Below, piece by piece: positions 22,101 through 31,639 of a stretch of 64,000 nt of DNA. Numbering within the stretch: the stretch's first letter is position 1; each line of letters starts with the position of its first letter. Under the pieces are notes generated by a model, which had not been told where the DNA came from, did not search any database, and saw only the letters and a list, made by a program, of their open reading frames with translations. This DNA comes from Phyllostachys edulis (lineage: Eukaryota > Streptophyta > Magnoliopsida > Poales > Poaceae): the NCBI GenBank assembly GCA_036346405.1, contig CM070548.1, forward strand, positions 49,581,779 through 49,645,778, written 5' to 3'. The position numbers were made by a program, and so were the translations under genes.

Positions 22101-25100
22101 GATGTCGATTGTGAGCGAGACGCAGCGTGGTCGACAAGTGGGACCCATTCGTGGCGGCCATGAGGCAAAGGCAGAGTGGGTGGGCCATGAGATGAATTTG
22201 GACGAAGAGCTGGGCCACGTGAAGAGAAAGTGAATGGGTTGGAAAAAAGGAATTCGGCCGAAAGAGATTTTAAGGACTTTTAAGGATTTCCTAATTTCAA
22301 AAAAGGAGATAAATCAAATTGCGCTCAAAGGAATAGCAAATGAACTTAGAAAAATCCAAGAAAATTCCAGAAAATCCTCTGGAATAGGAGGAACTCAAAT
22401 AAATAGGTTTTAAATTTAATTGATGTTTAGATTATTCACATTAAATGGTTTTAATTTCTAAAAATTCAATTTATGCTTTAATTAATTCAAAAAAAATCAA
22501 ATGGTTATGTCAAAGGCTACAAAAGAACATGATATGGAGGCAGAGGCGGAGCTGGGCCACGAAGATGGGCTGGTGGACGAAGAGCTAGGCCGCGCGAAGA
22601 GAAAGTGAATGGATTGGAAAAAAGGAATTCGGCCCAAAGAGATTTTGAGGACTTTTAAGGATTTCCTAATTTCCAAAAAGGAGATAAATCAAATTGTGCT
22701 CAAAGAAATAGCAAATGAACTCCGAAAAATCCAAAAAAATTCCAAAAAATACTGGAACAAGAGGAACTCAAATAAATAGGTTTTAAATTTAATTGATGTT
22801 TAGATTATTCACATTAAATGGTTTTAATTTCTAAAAATTTAATTTATGCTTTAATTAATTCAAAAAAAATTCAAATGGTTATTTCAAAGGCTGCAAAAGA
22901 ACACAAAAATTAGGATGTTACTGACTTTGGGAGCAAGGGTCACCAGAGTAGCCTGGACGGGGTTTCGGGGTGGTGGCTTGTCGAGAGGAGCCAAGACAGG
23001 TCGGGCTCTACTGCTCGAGGAGAGCTCAGGCCGAGGCTTGATGCAGCGGCGGCGCAAGCTTAGGAGCAGAGGAGCATCCGGGCCATGGTGGCGGGAGCTC
23101 AGGCGATGACGGCGAGATCTGGCTCGGGTGTGCGGATTCAACGCGGCCGGCGGGGCGATGCGCGGACCAGAGGAGGTGCTCGGCTACGGGGACGGTGTCA
23201 GCGGCCGAGGAACTGAGACGGCGGCTATGGCTATCTTGGGCTATGGTTTCCATAGCTCTGATACCATATTGGAACGAACCCTTGATCTATTCGAATGGGC
23301 CAAAGGCCAATATAACATGTACATGGTCATGGTTGTCACGACGTCGCCAAGGCGTCCGTTAGTCGTGAGCAGACAGCTGCGGTCGCTTCGCCTCGCCTTG
23401 GCCATCTCCGATCACACATCAAGACCGGCCACGGCCTCAGTACTCCATCTCCTCCTCCGCTTCCCTCCTCCATGCCCGCCACCACTCCTCAGGCCCCCAT
23501 CGCCGGATCCGGCTCGACCGAAGGTTTGAGCCGCAGCCGAGAGGAGAGAGAAGCGAGGAGGCGGAGGAGGGCGAAGTCGGGTCGCCACGGGAGGAGAGGA
23601 GCCCGAGCCTCGCCACGGGAGGAGAGGAGCCCGAGCAGGACGCGAGGGAGGGGAGCGGCGGAGCGATTTGTGCAAAGGAGAGGGGAGGAGCAACGATCGC
23701 ATTTGTCTTGGCGTCAGGCAGCAAAGGGGCAACGGGCAGCCAGGATTTTCTGCTCCAATGTATTTATGTATTGACTGTTGCTACTTGTTAATTGTAGAAT
23801 TATAGTTGCTACTTAGCTCACCTTGCAACGCCTAGAGGACGACTAGGCGTCTTGGCGCCCCTTAGGCGCCGTGGTCGTCAAGGTCGCCGTGACAACCATG
23901 AACATGGTAGAGCAATATGTAAAGAGCACCCTAAGCTATATACATATTTGACACTATCTATGTCATATCTTGCATAATTGCTCTACTAAGATGATTAATG
24001 TGAAATATAGTGTGTATTTATTAAAAAGAACTGTTTTTTAGGTCGGTAGTTCTGTTAGGATAGTGTTTGCTGAAATACTTGTTTCAATGAGATTTAGAAG
24101 TTTTTGGTTATTTTGAAAAATGGTCAGCTGGCTTTCTTAAGTTTTATGAAAACTTAGTATAGCTTATTCTCATTTTAGCGGTGCTTCATCCTTTGTTGGG
24201 ACATGACAAGGAAGATAACAAATTTGAACCTGTAATTCATGCTAGCAACTGCACCCACATACACTTTATTTCAGCTGCAATTTTTTGAGAAAGTACGGAT
24301 GGTTATACTGTAGTATCTGTTTTTTTAAAAAAAAAAAGAAACTAGGATTTACAAAAGAGAAGTCCAAAAGTGTAAAATGGAAAGAAGCTAAGACGCTTAA
24401 TAGAATGCAGTGAGGACGTTATCTTTCAGTGGCGTTTCTTCCTGATGATTTTTGTGGAGTTTACGCAAGTTTGATCTGTAAATAGAGCCCTTGTTCGAGA
24501 TACGTTGTTGGGATGAGAAATTGGCATTTCAAGAATTTGAGCCTTGCTGCAGTCCTCATTTATTTGTCGAAAAAGAATTTGAAGGACTACTACTTTTCAG
24601 TGAAGTCGAGCTTCCATCTATTTACGTGTGTTTTTGTCGTTCCAGGTATCTAGTTCCCAGAAGCCTGTAGTTGGCCTACGGTTATATCTGGAGGGTAGGA
24701 AATGCAATCGGTTGGCCATCCATGTTCAGCACCTCTCTAGTGTCCCAAGCATGCTTGGAGACTCGATTGCATCTTCAATGACAGAGTGGCGTGAGTCTGA
24801 AGACACTGACCCAGGGTACATCGAGGCCATCCAGTGGAAGAGTTACTCGTGTGTTTGTACATCCGTTGTCGACTACAACCCTGAGTGGCATAAGAGAGTT
24901 TCTGGTGGAGTTTTCATCGTCACCGGTGCTCAGCTCATCACAAAGGGAACCTGGTCAAGGAAGGTGCTCCATCTTCGGCTCCAATACACGCACATCCCAA
25001 ACTGCTCTATACAGAAAATCGAGTGGACCCAAGCGCCGGCAGCATCTCAAAAGGGCAGCTTCCTGACGACAATAAGCACAACTTTGAGCTCTCCGTTCAT

Positions 25101-25365
25101 GCAGCGCGACGCGCATCCTGCCCAGAAACATGAGCCGGCACAGCTGAATTCAGGTGTTTACCCTGACGGCCCGCCTGTCCCGCTTCTGTTGAGGAAGCTC
25201 CTGAAGTTCGTCGACATGTCAGAGGTGGTGAAGGGACCGCATGATGTTCCGGGGCACTGGCTGGTGACTGCTGCGAAGCTTGTCAAGGAAGGGGGGAAAA
25301 TCGGGTTGCATGTGAAGTTTGCCCTGCTCAGCTATGATCAGCTGGATGAGAGTATCATCAGCTGA
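10105..25365 (+). CDS. MACPF-domain protein, CAD1/NSL1 family (At1g14780-like), seven exons
   Basis: Exons: 10105-10341, 12212-12450, 12821-13022, 13109-13189, 13269-13452, 13625-13791 and 24646-25365. All introns are GT-AG and phases join perfectly to give 609 aa, close to the ~600 aa usual for plant MACPF proteins. The start gives GAGFDLTSDFRL, the conserved N-terminus. The MACPF signature lies across the exon 2/3 junction at residues ~159-176: YGTH (164-167) and a GG pair (175-176). Exon 5 has CSKRGGD and SHSKWL...KPDAI blocks. Exon 7 (371-609) holds the plant-specific C-terminal region with EGRKCNRLAIHVQHL and GHWLVT. No signal peptide is seen. CAD1 and NSL1 restrain salicylate-linked immune cell death in Arabidopsis; pore formation by plant members is unproven. 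Intron 6 is 10.85 kb because of nested transposons, but the coding frame is intact. Confidence 0.95.
13897..13999 (-). repeat. 3' LTR of the Copia element
   Basis: 103 bp, TGTTGGAGTGAACCC at the left and CATATCTAACA at the right on the plus strand. It matches the two pieces of the opposite LTR (23267-23327 and 23909-23953). CTATC (13892-13896) is the target duplication copy. Confidence 0.9.
14015..14831 (-). pseudogene. Copia RT end and RNase H remnant
   Basis: On the minus strand this reads as the Copia C-terminus with small frame shifts: HYSHLFHVLRYLHETI-like near 14560, then DATWASDHSD, SSLIVWKTKKQTVVSRSSAE near 14360-14400, and SDSTGAISIARDSVKHELTN near 14170-14240. These are the DATWA and tandem-repeat blocks of Copia RNase H. 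It continues the RT at 16549 onward once the 14832-16548 insertion is removed. Confidence 0.85.
14832..16548 (+). mobile_element. Short-LTR non-autonomous retrotransposon, target duplication GTAGT
   Basis: A 121-bp LTR (14832-14952) and a 118-bp LTR (16431-16548), both TGTTAGAGATAGAGATAGG...ATTCATAACA and differing by only a handful of changes, enclose a 1.48-kb interior. GTAGT is found on both sides (14827-14831 and 16549-16553). TGGTATCAGAAC (14953-14964) is the tRNA-iMet primer site and TTTGAGGGGGGTGCTAGAGATA (about 16409-16430) the polypurine tract. LTR length is TRIM-like but the interior is longer than usual for TRIMs. It has no gag or pol: about 14990-15690 is GC-rich Pro/Arg/Ala-coding sequence with no recognised domain, and 15900-16400 is lower GC. 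Movement must have relied on another Copia. Confidence 0.93.
14953..14964 (+). other. Primer-binding site of the short-LTR element
   Basis: TGGTATCAGAAC immediately follows the 5' LTR. It is one base off the TGGTATCAGAGC complement of the initiator tRNA-Met 3' end. Confidence 0.85.
16549..18960 (-). pseudogene. Copia pol: protease, integrase and reverse transcriptase
   Basis: Minus-strand blocks in order: WILDSGASFHMT (protease, near 18890), GAG-pre-integrase with WHHCLGHL-like text (near 18470), integrase IDDYSHHTWIYLM (near 18220) and FRVDSIGEYLS (near 18100), a Pro/Ser-rich linker (17300-17550), RT EEFAALEHTSTWDLVPLP (near 17180), YKTRLVARGFQQEHGYDY (near 17030) and YGLKQTPRAW (near 16810). 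The RT active site reads NVDGMIITGDD in place of YVDDM, so two catalytic-motif residues are lost. Several frameshifts and stops also break it. Confidence 0.9.
18961..19576 (-). other. Upstream part of the Copia interior, GC-rich, no gag domain seen
   Basis: Where gag should lie, the minus strand encodes only Pro/Ser/Arg/Leu-rich low-complexity sequence without a zinc knuckle or a recognisable Copia gag block. The same character continues at 22923-23254, beyond the LTR-like insertion, up to the primer site. Either gag was replaced by captured GC-rich sequence or it has decayed beyond recognition. Confidence 0.5.
19577..22922 (-). mobile_element. ~3.3-kb LTR of the three-member family (copy 1), inside Copia
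   Basis: Plus strand starts TGTCAGGACCCGAATTAG and ends TTAGGATGTTACT, the mirror of copy 3 (35267-38533). Shared landmarks include ATTCGACATGCCCAC (about 19831), AAAGTACTCAGCAAG (about 19955), 'AGACATGTGGTTGTACG' (about 20571) and the AT-rich distal part. It is not flanked by a matching 5-bp duplication (GCCCA left; TGACT or CTGAC right), unlike copies 2 and 3, so its right end or flank was probably altered. No protein-coding domain is present, as expected of a solo LTR. Confidence 0.75.
22200..22905. repeat. Direct duplication, ~373-bp period, two copies
   Basis: About 22200-22530 and 22573-22905 are near-identical direct copies, sharing 'GAAGAGAAAGTGAATGG', 'GGACTTTTAAGGATTTCC', 'TTTAATTGATGTTTAG' and 'AAAATTCAAATGG'-like text. 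The ~40-bp spacer has the sequence 'GGAGGCAGAGGCGGAGC'. The duplication lies near the start (transcriptional sense) of LTR copy 1 and is not seen in copies 2 and 3. Confidence 0.85.
22923..23266 (-). other. Leader of the Copia element with primer-binding site
   Basis: On the minus strand TGGTATCAGAGC (complement at 23255-23266) directly follows the 5' LTR and matches the initiator tRNA-Met primer site. Downstream is a GC-rich leader with an open Pro/Ser/Arg-rich frame but no recognisable gag domain. Confidence 0.8.
23267..23953 (-). repeat. 5' LTR of the Copia element, interrupted
   Basis: Pieces 23267-23327 and 23909-23953 align to the 103-bp 3' LTR (106 bp once the insert and one 8-bp duplicate are removed). 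They differ from it by point changes such as GGAACGAACCC for GGAGTGAACCC. CTATC at 23954-23958 is the right copy of the target duplication. Confidence 0.88.
23328..23900. mobile_element. hAT-like element inside the Copia 5' LTR, 8-bp target duplication
   Basis: The ends are inverted: CATGGTTGTCACGACGTCGCC at the left, and the right end read on the minus strand is CATGGTTGTCACGGCGACC. Flanks TACATGGT (23320-23327) and AACATGGT (23901-23908) match at 7 of 8 positions, as for hAT. Near the right end are CTAGGCG-type subterminal repeats (23830-23870). The 573-bp body is mostly GC-rich sequence resembling a gene leader, with a 28-bp direct duplication (GCCACGGGAGGAGAGGAGCC, about 23582-23640). No transposase is encoded. 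Confidence 0.8.
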
Positions 25366-26843
25366 TTGTTGTGAATACCGCAGCTTGCTGATCTTGGTAG
25401 ACTTCAGAATTTTGGAAGCAGCATTAGGATAAGAATTTGTTATTGATTTTTTGGCCTATAGAAAGTGTATAGAGGACAGACAATAAACCAACGAGCACTG
25501 TATTGACAATGCTCCATTCATTTTCTTGTTGTGTAACAAGAGTCTCTGCTTGTAAATTATGAGATGACTTCTTTTCTAGTGAGACATAGGTTATTGCTCT
25601 CATAAATTGGCTAAGAAACAAGGTGGGGTCAGTCCAAACTGGTTGCAAGAGATTCTTGTGTGTGCACAAAATTCAAAGGCCTGTTTATCTGAAGATGAAA
25701 CTTGGCTAGACAGACAGGAAGCTTATTTTGCGCAATAAGCTTCAGCCTTGTATCCACTAGAAGTATCTGAATAAGCTGCAAAAAGTGAAAAAATATTGTT
25801 GGGTACTTGGACGGCATTCCCATAGGGTCATATGCTCCTACAAACTCATAAGAGCCCACACTAGCATTCCAAAAATTTTGGTACATTCTGTACAACGTCG
25901 CAAGGAAAATTGCTTGTTTTGCCCGTAAAGGGCATTTCACCTTGAAGCATTACAGATGCTCTTAGGATGAGGATGGTCTGGGAGCAGGCCCAGCAGGTAT
26001 AACTACATTATTGGGCCTATCAAGGCGCCAACATCCTCTAAAAAAAACAAATCTAGGCACGCATCTTGTCCGGCGTTCTTCGGAGCTTAGTCGTCGAAAT
26101 CAGGACCTAACACAAAATAAAATACCAGGCTCAACAAGGAGTGTGCTGGGAACAACATGCAAGTAGAATAAATTCGGAAAAGAATTAAAAGAGTAAGGTG
26201 GTGTTGCGAATAGAATTTATTGGGTGCTTGATATGGTTGAACAGAGTTGAAAATAGGATTTACGGGCTCGAAACGGTCGAAATGAACATATTATGTCGAA
26301 AATGGGTTTAGATATCATGGCGGGGTGTGGTTTATGAATAGTAGTGGACCATAGGCTAACGGGTTGGGTTATGAATAGTGTTGGGCTTGCATAGTATTGG
26401 GCTTGGAATAGTGCTCATGCACAGTGTTGGGCTAGGCCCAACGCGTGGCTGGGCTCAAAGCCACTAGGCCATGCCAGAAGGGCTAGCGCAGGTGCAGCTT
26501 GAGCCGCGCGGCTAGGAGCCGATGCACGCTCCTGAGCCAAAGAAAACAGCGCCCCGATGAGGCTAGCGTCAGCTTCGACGGCGGATGGCGACATCGGGAG
26601 GTACCGCGAGCATCACCGCAACGTGCGTAACCCATTTTTGAGCTTTGCACAAGCGGTGGTCGCTCGAGGAGGGGTGGTCGTCGGCGGTGGCGTAAGGCTG
26701 GAGCAGAGGGCAGTGGCGATCTAGCGGTGTTCCAGCCAAATTGGCCGACGCGTGAGCTCAGTTGGGTGAAGAAGAGCTCGGGGAAGGTGACGGCGAGACT
26801 TGGGTTGTACCGAGGTGGCTTAGCCACGTGAGTCGTGGGTGGC
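25366..26843. other. 3' flank of the MACPF gene and unassigned repeats
   Basis: The first few hundred bases after the stop are AT-rich and hold the likely 3' UTR; no single polyadenylation site can be fixed. From about 25690 to 25800 there is 'GCTTATTTTGCG...AATAAGCTGCAAAAAG' text like a small DNA-transposon remnant. From 26200 the sequence has repeated TTGGGCTTG/ATGAATAGT phrases, then becomes GC-rich (26480-26830). No gene can be supported. Confidence 0.5.
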
Positions 26844-29800
26844 TGTCGGGACCAAAAAATGTAATTCTGGACCCTGCACTAGTCCAGGATAACGCTAGTG
26901 CACACAGTATCAACATAGATGATTATCGATCTACACAAGTAATTTGATTAACAAATAATGGTTTTGACCTTATGGTCGAGTTTACACTTATTAAGCCACG
27001 TAGAGCTGACAGAGAATTAAATAGCAGCGGAACAGAAACTTCAGCAGAATCCCATCAATTCGCCACAGGCAACCGACTAGGATCAAGACCCTACGATCAG
27101 GCACCTTCGTTGAACTCTTCCTCAAAAGCAGGCGATGACTCCTCATCTTCTGTTGATTTGATTTAGCAAGCATGAATACACAACCGTACTCGCAAGTCAT
27201 ACCACAGAATGCAATGTATAGATGCAGGCTTATTCCAAATGAATGGCTTGTGTGGTTCTTTTGCAGAAATGCAACTTTTGCAATTTGAATACAAATAATA
27301 GATTGAAAGCATAAAGTAAAACAAATAACAATATTAATTTAACAGTTTGATTTCACAAAGACGCATAGCCTAATCAAGTTATTCACACAGCCATATGACT
27401 TAGATCACATAGCTCCCTTCCTAACATTTCTAATGAAAATCTACCCCTCGTGTGAAATCCTCGAGCGTGTCCATGACCGCGGACGTGGCTATTCGAATAG
27501 ATTAATTTAACACTCTGCAGAGTTTGTTCACTTTACCCACAAGATACAACTAGTGTTGCAAGCACTAATCATAACAAAACGTTTCAGAAACTTCATCTCA
27601 AGCATTAACACTCCTAGTGTGCTTAACCGTCATACCAAACTATACACAGTGGATGGTATGATACACACCGTTGGACAGGAAAGCAACGAACCGTCCCGCG
27701 ATGCAACTACTTGATAGTACACCCCACCCAATCAACACAGTCTAACCTACAACTTGAGTAGCAATATCAAGAATCCATAACTTACTAAGTTAGGCCCGTC
27801 CCATCAGACATGTGGTCGTACAGTAAGGCTTAGTTCAATGGCGTACAAAATTAAATCCTTAATTGACCAAGGAAAGACTTCCAATTTATAACTACAAACC
27901 CTATGCACACAGTTTAACATTCCCATGCACACAGATCCACCAAAAGTAGCACACAGTACCACTTGCCTCCGTCTAAATCCTTTCCCACCCTGTTGGTTAA
28001 GTACAACACATGCCATCAATGAGTAATAGTACATATTACACACAGTTTTATCACATAGTTTCATAATCACTTAGTCAAGTTTATAATTGCAACTTACATG
28101 AAATGATGACTCGTGGCATGGCTAAACAGACTAATTGTATCTAACCAACCCACGTTGGTGCTATAATAATACCAACTAAATAATGAACCAATCTAGGGTG
28201 ACAAAAGATTATGACATAATAATTAGGCAAGGTGGATATAAGAAATTAGATTAATAACTAAACCCAAAAGCATTTAAATAAATACTTAAAGTAAATGCAA
28301 TAATTTGAATCAAAGTATTTTGAAAACTGGGTTCAATATGATCAAAGGTATAACTTGCCTTGAAATAGGTCTAGGTACTGATCTTGCTCTTGAGATTCTC
28401 CTTCTTCCTCAAATCTTCCCGCAGCATCGACGTCTACTCGCAAACAAAGCAAACAAACAAACAAATAACTAATGGAGGCAAAAAAAACTTGAAAAATTAA
28501 ATAAAAATCTTAGATAAATAGATCTTGAATTTAGATGAATTTAGAAATTTGAATGGGCTCAATCGGAGTTCGGATGCAAAAGATATGAGCTTTGAAAGTT
28601 CGAACCTAAAAGAAAACCCTAGTTTTGGATTATTCCGAATTATTTCTCTAAAGAAAAATCGAATTATTGTGGAACGATGACGTCAGCAATGGAATTTCCA
28701 GAATAAGAAAAATAAAAGGAAATTCTAACATGTGGGCCCCACATGTCAGCGACTGGGTTCACGGTGAACTCGGTTCACCGAACCGACTGGCTTGGACTAC
28801 CATGCGTGCAATGATGTGGATGCTGACTGAGCGCCACGTAGGATGACACATACACACGGACGCCGAGGTGGCAGCTGACGCGGCAACGCCACGTTAGATC
28901 GACGGCGGCGGCTCTCGGGAACTAAGGACAACGGTGAATGACGGTGACTCAACGGCGGCGAGTGGTCCCACTGGATAGCTGGTGCTATTGCGCACCTAAA
29001 GAACCAACTCCAGGTGGTCGGGGTGCACTGAAGTGGCCGGCGGTGAGCTCAAAGCGGCGGAGAGGATTCGGGCGTTGTCGGACGAAGGCTCCGATGACGC
29101 TCCGGTGGTGTGGGTGGTCGTTGGAGGTGGCCCACGCGATGCTGATCACGACGGTGTGGTCTACGGAGGTAGGGATTCAACAGTGGCGGCGCAATTGAAG
29201 AAAATCCAACGGCGGCGACAAAACCCTAAAATCTTCAATGTGGCGGTGCCAGGGCTTCGGGGTGGAAGAGGATGGCGGCTTTGGGTTGCGGGGACACTAG
29301 CGAACCTCGGGGACCTATTTATAGGGCCGGGCAGCACGGATTTGGAAATCCCCAAATCGAGTTCATTTTGGACTCTTTCAATTTTAGAGATAGGATACGA
29401 TTCAGTAACAATTGGAAGCAGATATGGATGTGGAGAGATAGGAGATAAGATTTGGGAGCAAAAAAACGGAAGGTTTTAGATTGGGAAGTCCTGTTGTCGT
29501 ACGAGCCTTGAAGCTCGGCCATGGCGGACTCGGCGCTGGTTTGCACGAAGACGATGATGACGCGGAGACGAAGGCGCGGCCCCACATGTCAACGACCGAA
29601 GGTGAGGACGCGCGCGTGAGGGCGAGCGGGCTGAGGCAAACACGCGGAAGTGGGCCGCAAAGCGGGCCATGCATGGGAAAGGGAACTAGGCCGAAGGAAT
29701 TCGGCCCGGATTGGATTTCTGAGATTTAATACATTTTCTATTTTAGAAAATAGCAGAAATTCCAAAAGGCAATAGAAAAATAGCAAATGAACTTAAAAAA

Positions 29801-30017
29801 AATTCTAGAAAATTGTAGAAAATATATCCAAGCACATAGAATCCAAATAAAATAGTTTTGACCATAGTTCATATTGACTTTACTCATTTTAAATTGTTTT
29901 GATGCACAAGGTTCATATTTAAGCTTTTGAATTAAAGTCAAATAAATCCAAATGGTGATTTTTCTCCCTACTAACTATTTAAAAGATTTTTAAAGCTCAG
30001 AAAATTGGAATGTTATA
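26844..30017 (-). mobile_element. ~3.2-kb solo LTR (copy 2), target duplication GTGGC
   Basis: Plus strand starts TGTCGGGACC and ends AATGTTATA; GTGGC occurs at 26839-26843 and 30018-30022. Landmarks shared with copies 1 and 3 include 'AGACATGTGGTCGTAC' (about 27809), 'CGTGTGAAATCCTCG' (27449) and the AT-rich distal part. On the minus strand CTATAAATAG (29315-29324) is a good TATA box, so this copy is in reverse orientation. No coding domain is present. An intact LTR flanked by a 5-bp duplication with no interior is the signature of LTR-LTR recombination. Long (>3 kb) LTRs starting TGTAAC- occur in Tekay/Del-type Gypsy elements, but family membership is unproven here. Confidence 0.88.
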
Positions 30018-31255
30018 GTGGCGCAACGGTGGAGGACGGTGCCGGCGAGGTGGCGGTGAAGATAGGGGCAGAGGGGTTGGGGGGAAGTTTCGAGGTGGAG
30101 ACGCGGTGGTTGCGACGGGGTTGGGAGGTGAAGGCCGAGTTGGCGGCGGTGGGATTGCCTTTGGGCTCATCAGGGAAGAAAGGTTGAGCGGCGGAAATTA
30201 CCACGATTTGCTGGTGTTGGGGGAAGAAAGGTGGTGGGGGTGGGGTTCGGGAGGTGCTTGCGACGAGAGTGACGCGGAATCGAGTGGCTTTTATAGCCAA
30301 GGGAAGGGATGGCACTAGTGCAAGGTCCAGTCGGTGATGACGTGTGTGGCGGAGCGGGATTGGGGCCATACGGAGTTAAGGCGGGTGTACGGCGGCGTCA
30401 CATTGGCGAGGGTGCTTCACTGGCACGAGGGCATACGGTGGCGAAGCCGGACGCAGCGCGCATGGCGGGTCAAGTAGGTAGCGAGGGGGTCGCAGGGCGC
30501 GGCGTTGGTGTTGGCATGTGGCGAGTAGAGCTGGCGTACGCATTGATGGCGAGGCGGAGACTATCGGCGAGGTGGCACTGGAGGTGGCGGTCACTGGCGT
30601 ACGTCTTGATGCGGAGCGGGGGCGGCGAGAAGATGAGCGGTGGCGAGTGACGGTGTGACATGAGAGCAGAGGGAACAGGGGTGGTTAGACATTAGACTAC
30701 TTAAAAAAACTGAAATTTAAGTCTTCTTCTTTGGGTCCGCCCCAGTGCACAAGTACGTCACGCCTGAGTGTTGGACGAAGCATCGCCCTTGGAGAGGGAA
30801 GGGAAGCAAATCGCGGCTGTGCCGTTCCATATATAATCCCGGACGTTGCTTCACTTCAGACGGTTACCGATTTCCGTGCCTTCCGAGACGACTACGATCG
30901 AATTTCCGGGCCTTGCAGGCCCACGTCACGCCCGGCCCGCTACATGCAAGTCATTCGCTCGGCCAGGTGCTCGTACATCAAGACTTCCACGTTTATCTTA
31001 AAGGATAATGCTAGCTGGCGTACGGTGTTATGCTTCCATATCCCTATTATTTGTGATTTATAAGAGACAAGTAATTAAGACAGTCCGATCCAGTATAGTA
31101 CTCTTTACCTACTTAGGAAAATGAATCATGCGTCTTGGAGAGAGAGAGATGACAGTCTTAGAGAGAGAGAGATCACTCATGAGTCTTGGAGTAAAATTGC
31201 TTGTACGTACTCTATCCATTTAAATTCTAAATAAGAAGAGGAAGAAGCAACAAAA
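30018..31255. other. GC-rich then mixed intergenic DNA, no gene supported
   Basis: 30018-30660 is GC-rich with 'GGCGGTGGC' phrases. It looks like the other half of the repeat that solo LTR 2 entered at 26843. Open frames there lack any recognised domain. 31090-31200 has repeated 'AGAGAGAGAGAT' and 'GTCTTGGAG' text just upstream of the short ORF at 31256. Confidence 0.5.
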
Positions 31256-31579
31256 ATGAAAATCGACGGACGGACGGCTTTTGCTTCTCTCCTCGTCTGC
31301 TTCTCCCTCTATTCACATGCTCACCACACTTCTCTCGCCACAGAACAAGGAGACACTAATTTTTACGTGAAAAACCCTTTCGGGAAAAAAAAACCACGGG
31401 GGCACGACGGCGATCCTCACTATATCAGAAAAGTGTTTACAAAACGCAGGGATTTTCGTGAGTCGTCAACTCTTCCCATGTGGCTTACAAAGGATATATA
31501 TAGTGCCACCATCTACGATTCCTCCGGGGGCGAGGAGGATGAACGTGCCGCGTGCGGGAGGTCATCGACATCGACGTGA
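31256..31579 (+). CDS. Short ORF with signal-peptide-like N-terminus, hypothetical
   Basis: A 107-aa frame begins at an ATG in an AAAA context after a purine-rich leader that looks like a 5' UTR. Residues 1-~28 have a short basic N-region, a hydrophobic core (AFASLLVCFSLYSHA) and Ala before a plausible cleavage site, suggesting a secreted product. The rest is charged, with a GKKKPRGHDGD stretch, and matches nothing I recognise. It may be a small secreted peptide gene or the truncated first exon of a longer gene cut by repeats starting at ~31640. No splice donor clearly rescues it. Coding status is uncertain. Confidence 0.35.
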   Translation: MKIDGRTAFASLLVCFSLYSHAHHTSLATEQGDTNFYVKNPFGKKKPRGHDGDPHYIRKVFTKRRDFRESSTLPMWLTKDIYSATIYDSSGGEEDERAACGRSSTST

Positions 31580-31639
31580 GGGTCACCTCGACGTCGCTGG
31601 CAACACCGAAGCGTATGGCGCCGATTCTGATGTTGTTTC

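Larger units (their letters stand above)
13897..23953 (-). mobile_element. Copia LTR retrotransposon, disrupted, with target duplication CTATC
   Basis: The 3' LTR is 13897-13999 (103 bp) and the 5' LTR 23267-23953, itself interrupted by a hAT-like insert. On the minus strand the LTR starts TGTTAGATATG and ends TCCAACA. CTATC precedes 13897 and follows 23953, a perfect 5-bp target duplication. A minus-strand polypurine tract (GAGTTTGAGGGGAGG, 14000-14014) abuts the 3' LTR and a TGGTATCAGAGC primer site abuts the 5' LTR. Pol order on the minus strand (protease, integrase, RT, RNase H) is that of Copia. Stops, frameshifts and three internal insertions make it dead. Confidence 0.92.
13792..24645 (+). 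other. Intron 6 of the MACPF gene, swollen by nested transposons
   Basis: The donor follows ...TCTCAG with GTACCAG and the acceptor is TCGTTCCAG before exon 7. Without the Copia element (13897-23953 plus one 5-bp target copy) the intron would be about 790 bp, like its neighbours. The remaining native intron is 13792-13896 and 23954-24645; the latter is AT-rich with a T/A-rich run near 24308-24340. The gene and the Copia element are in opposite orientations, so Copia transcription would be antisense to the gene. Confidence 0.9.

Noticed and set aside
19577..22922. Clean 5-bp target duplication for LTR copy 1
   Set aside because: The flanks are GCCCA and TGACT or CTGAC depending on the end chosen; no reading gives a match.
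25424..25940. Minus-strand frames after the MACPF stop as a convergent gene
   Set aside because: Short frames without recognised motifs, overlapping the likely 3' UTR and a small transposon-like remnant.
31256..31579. Assignment of the secreted ORF to the BURP or PG-beta families
   Set aside because: No BURP repeat or conserved cysteine-histidine pattern is present.
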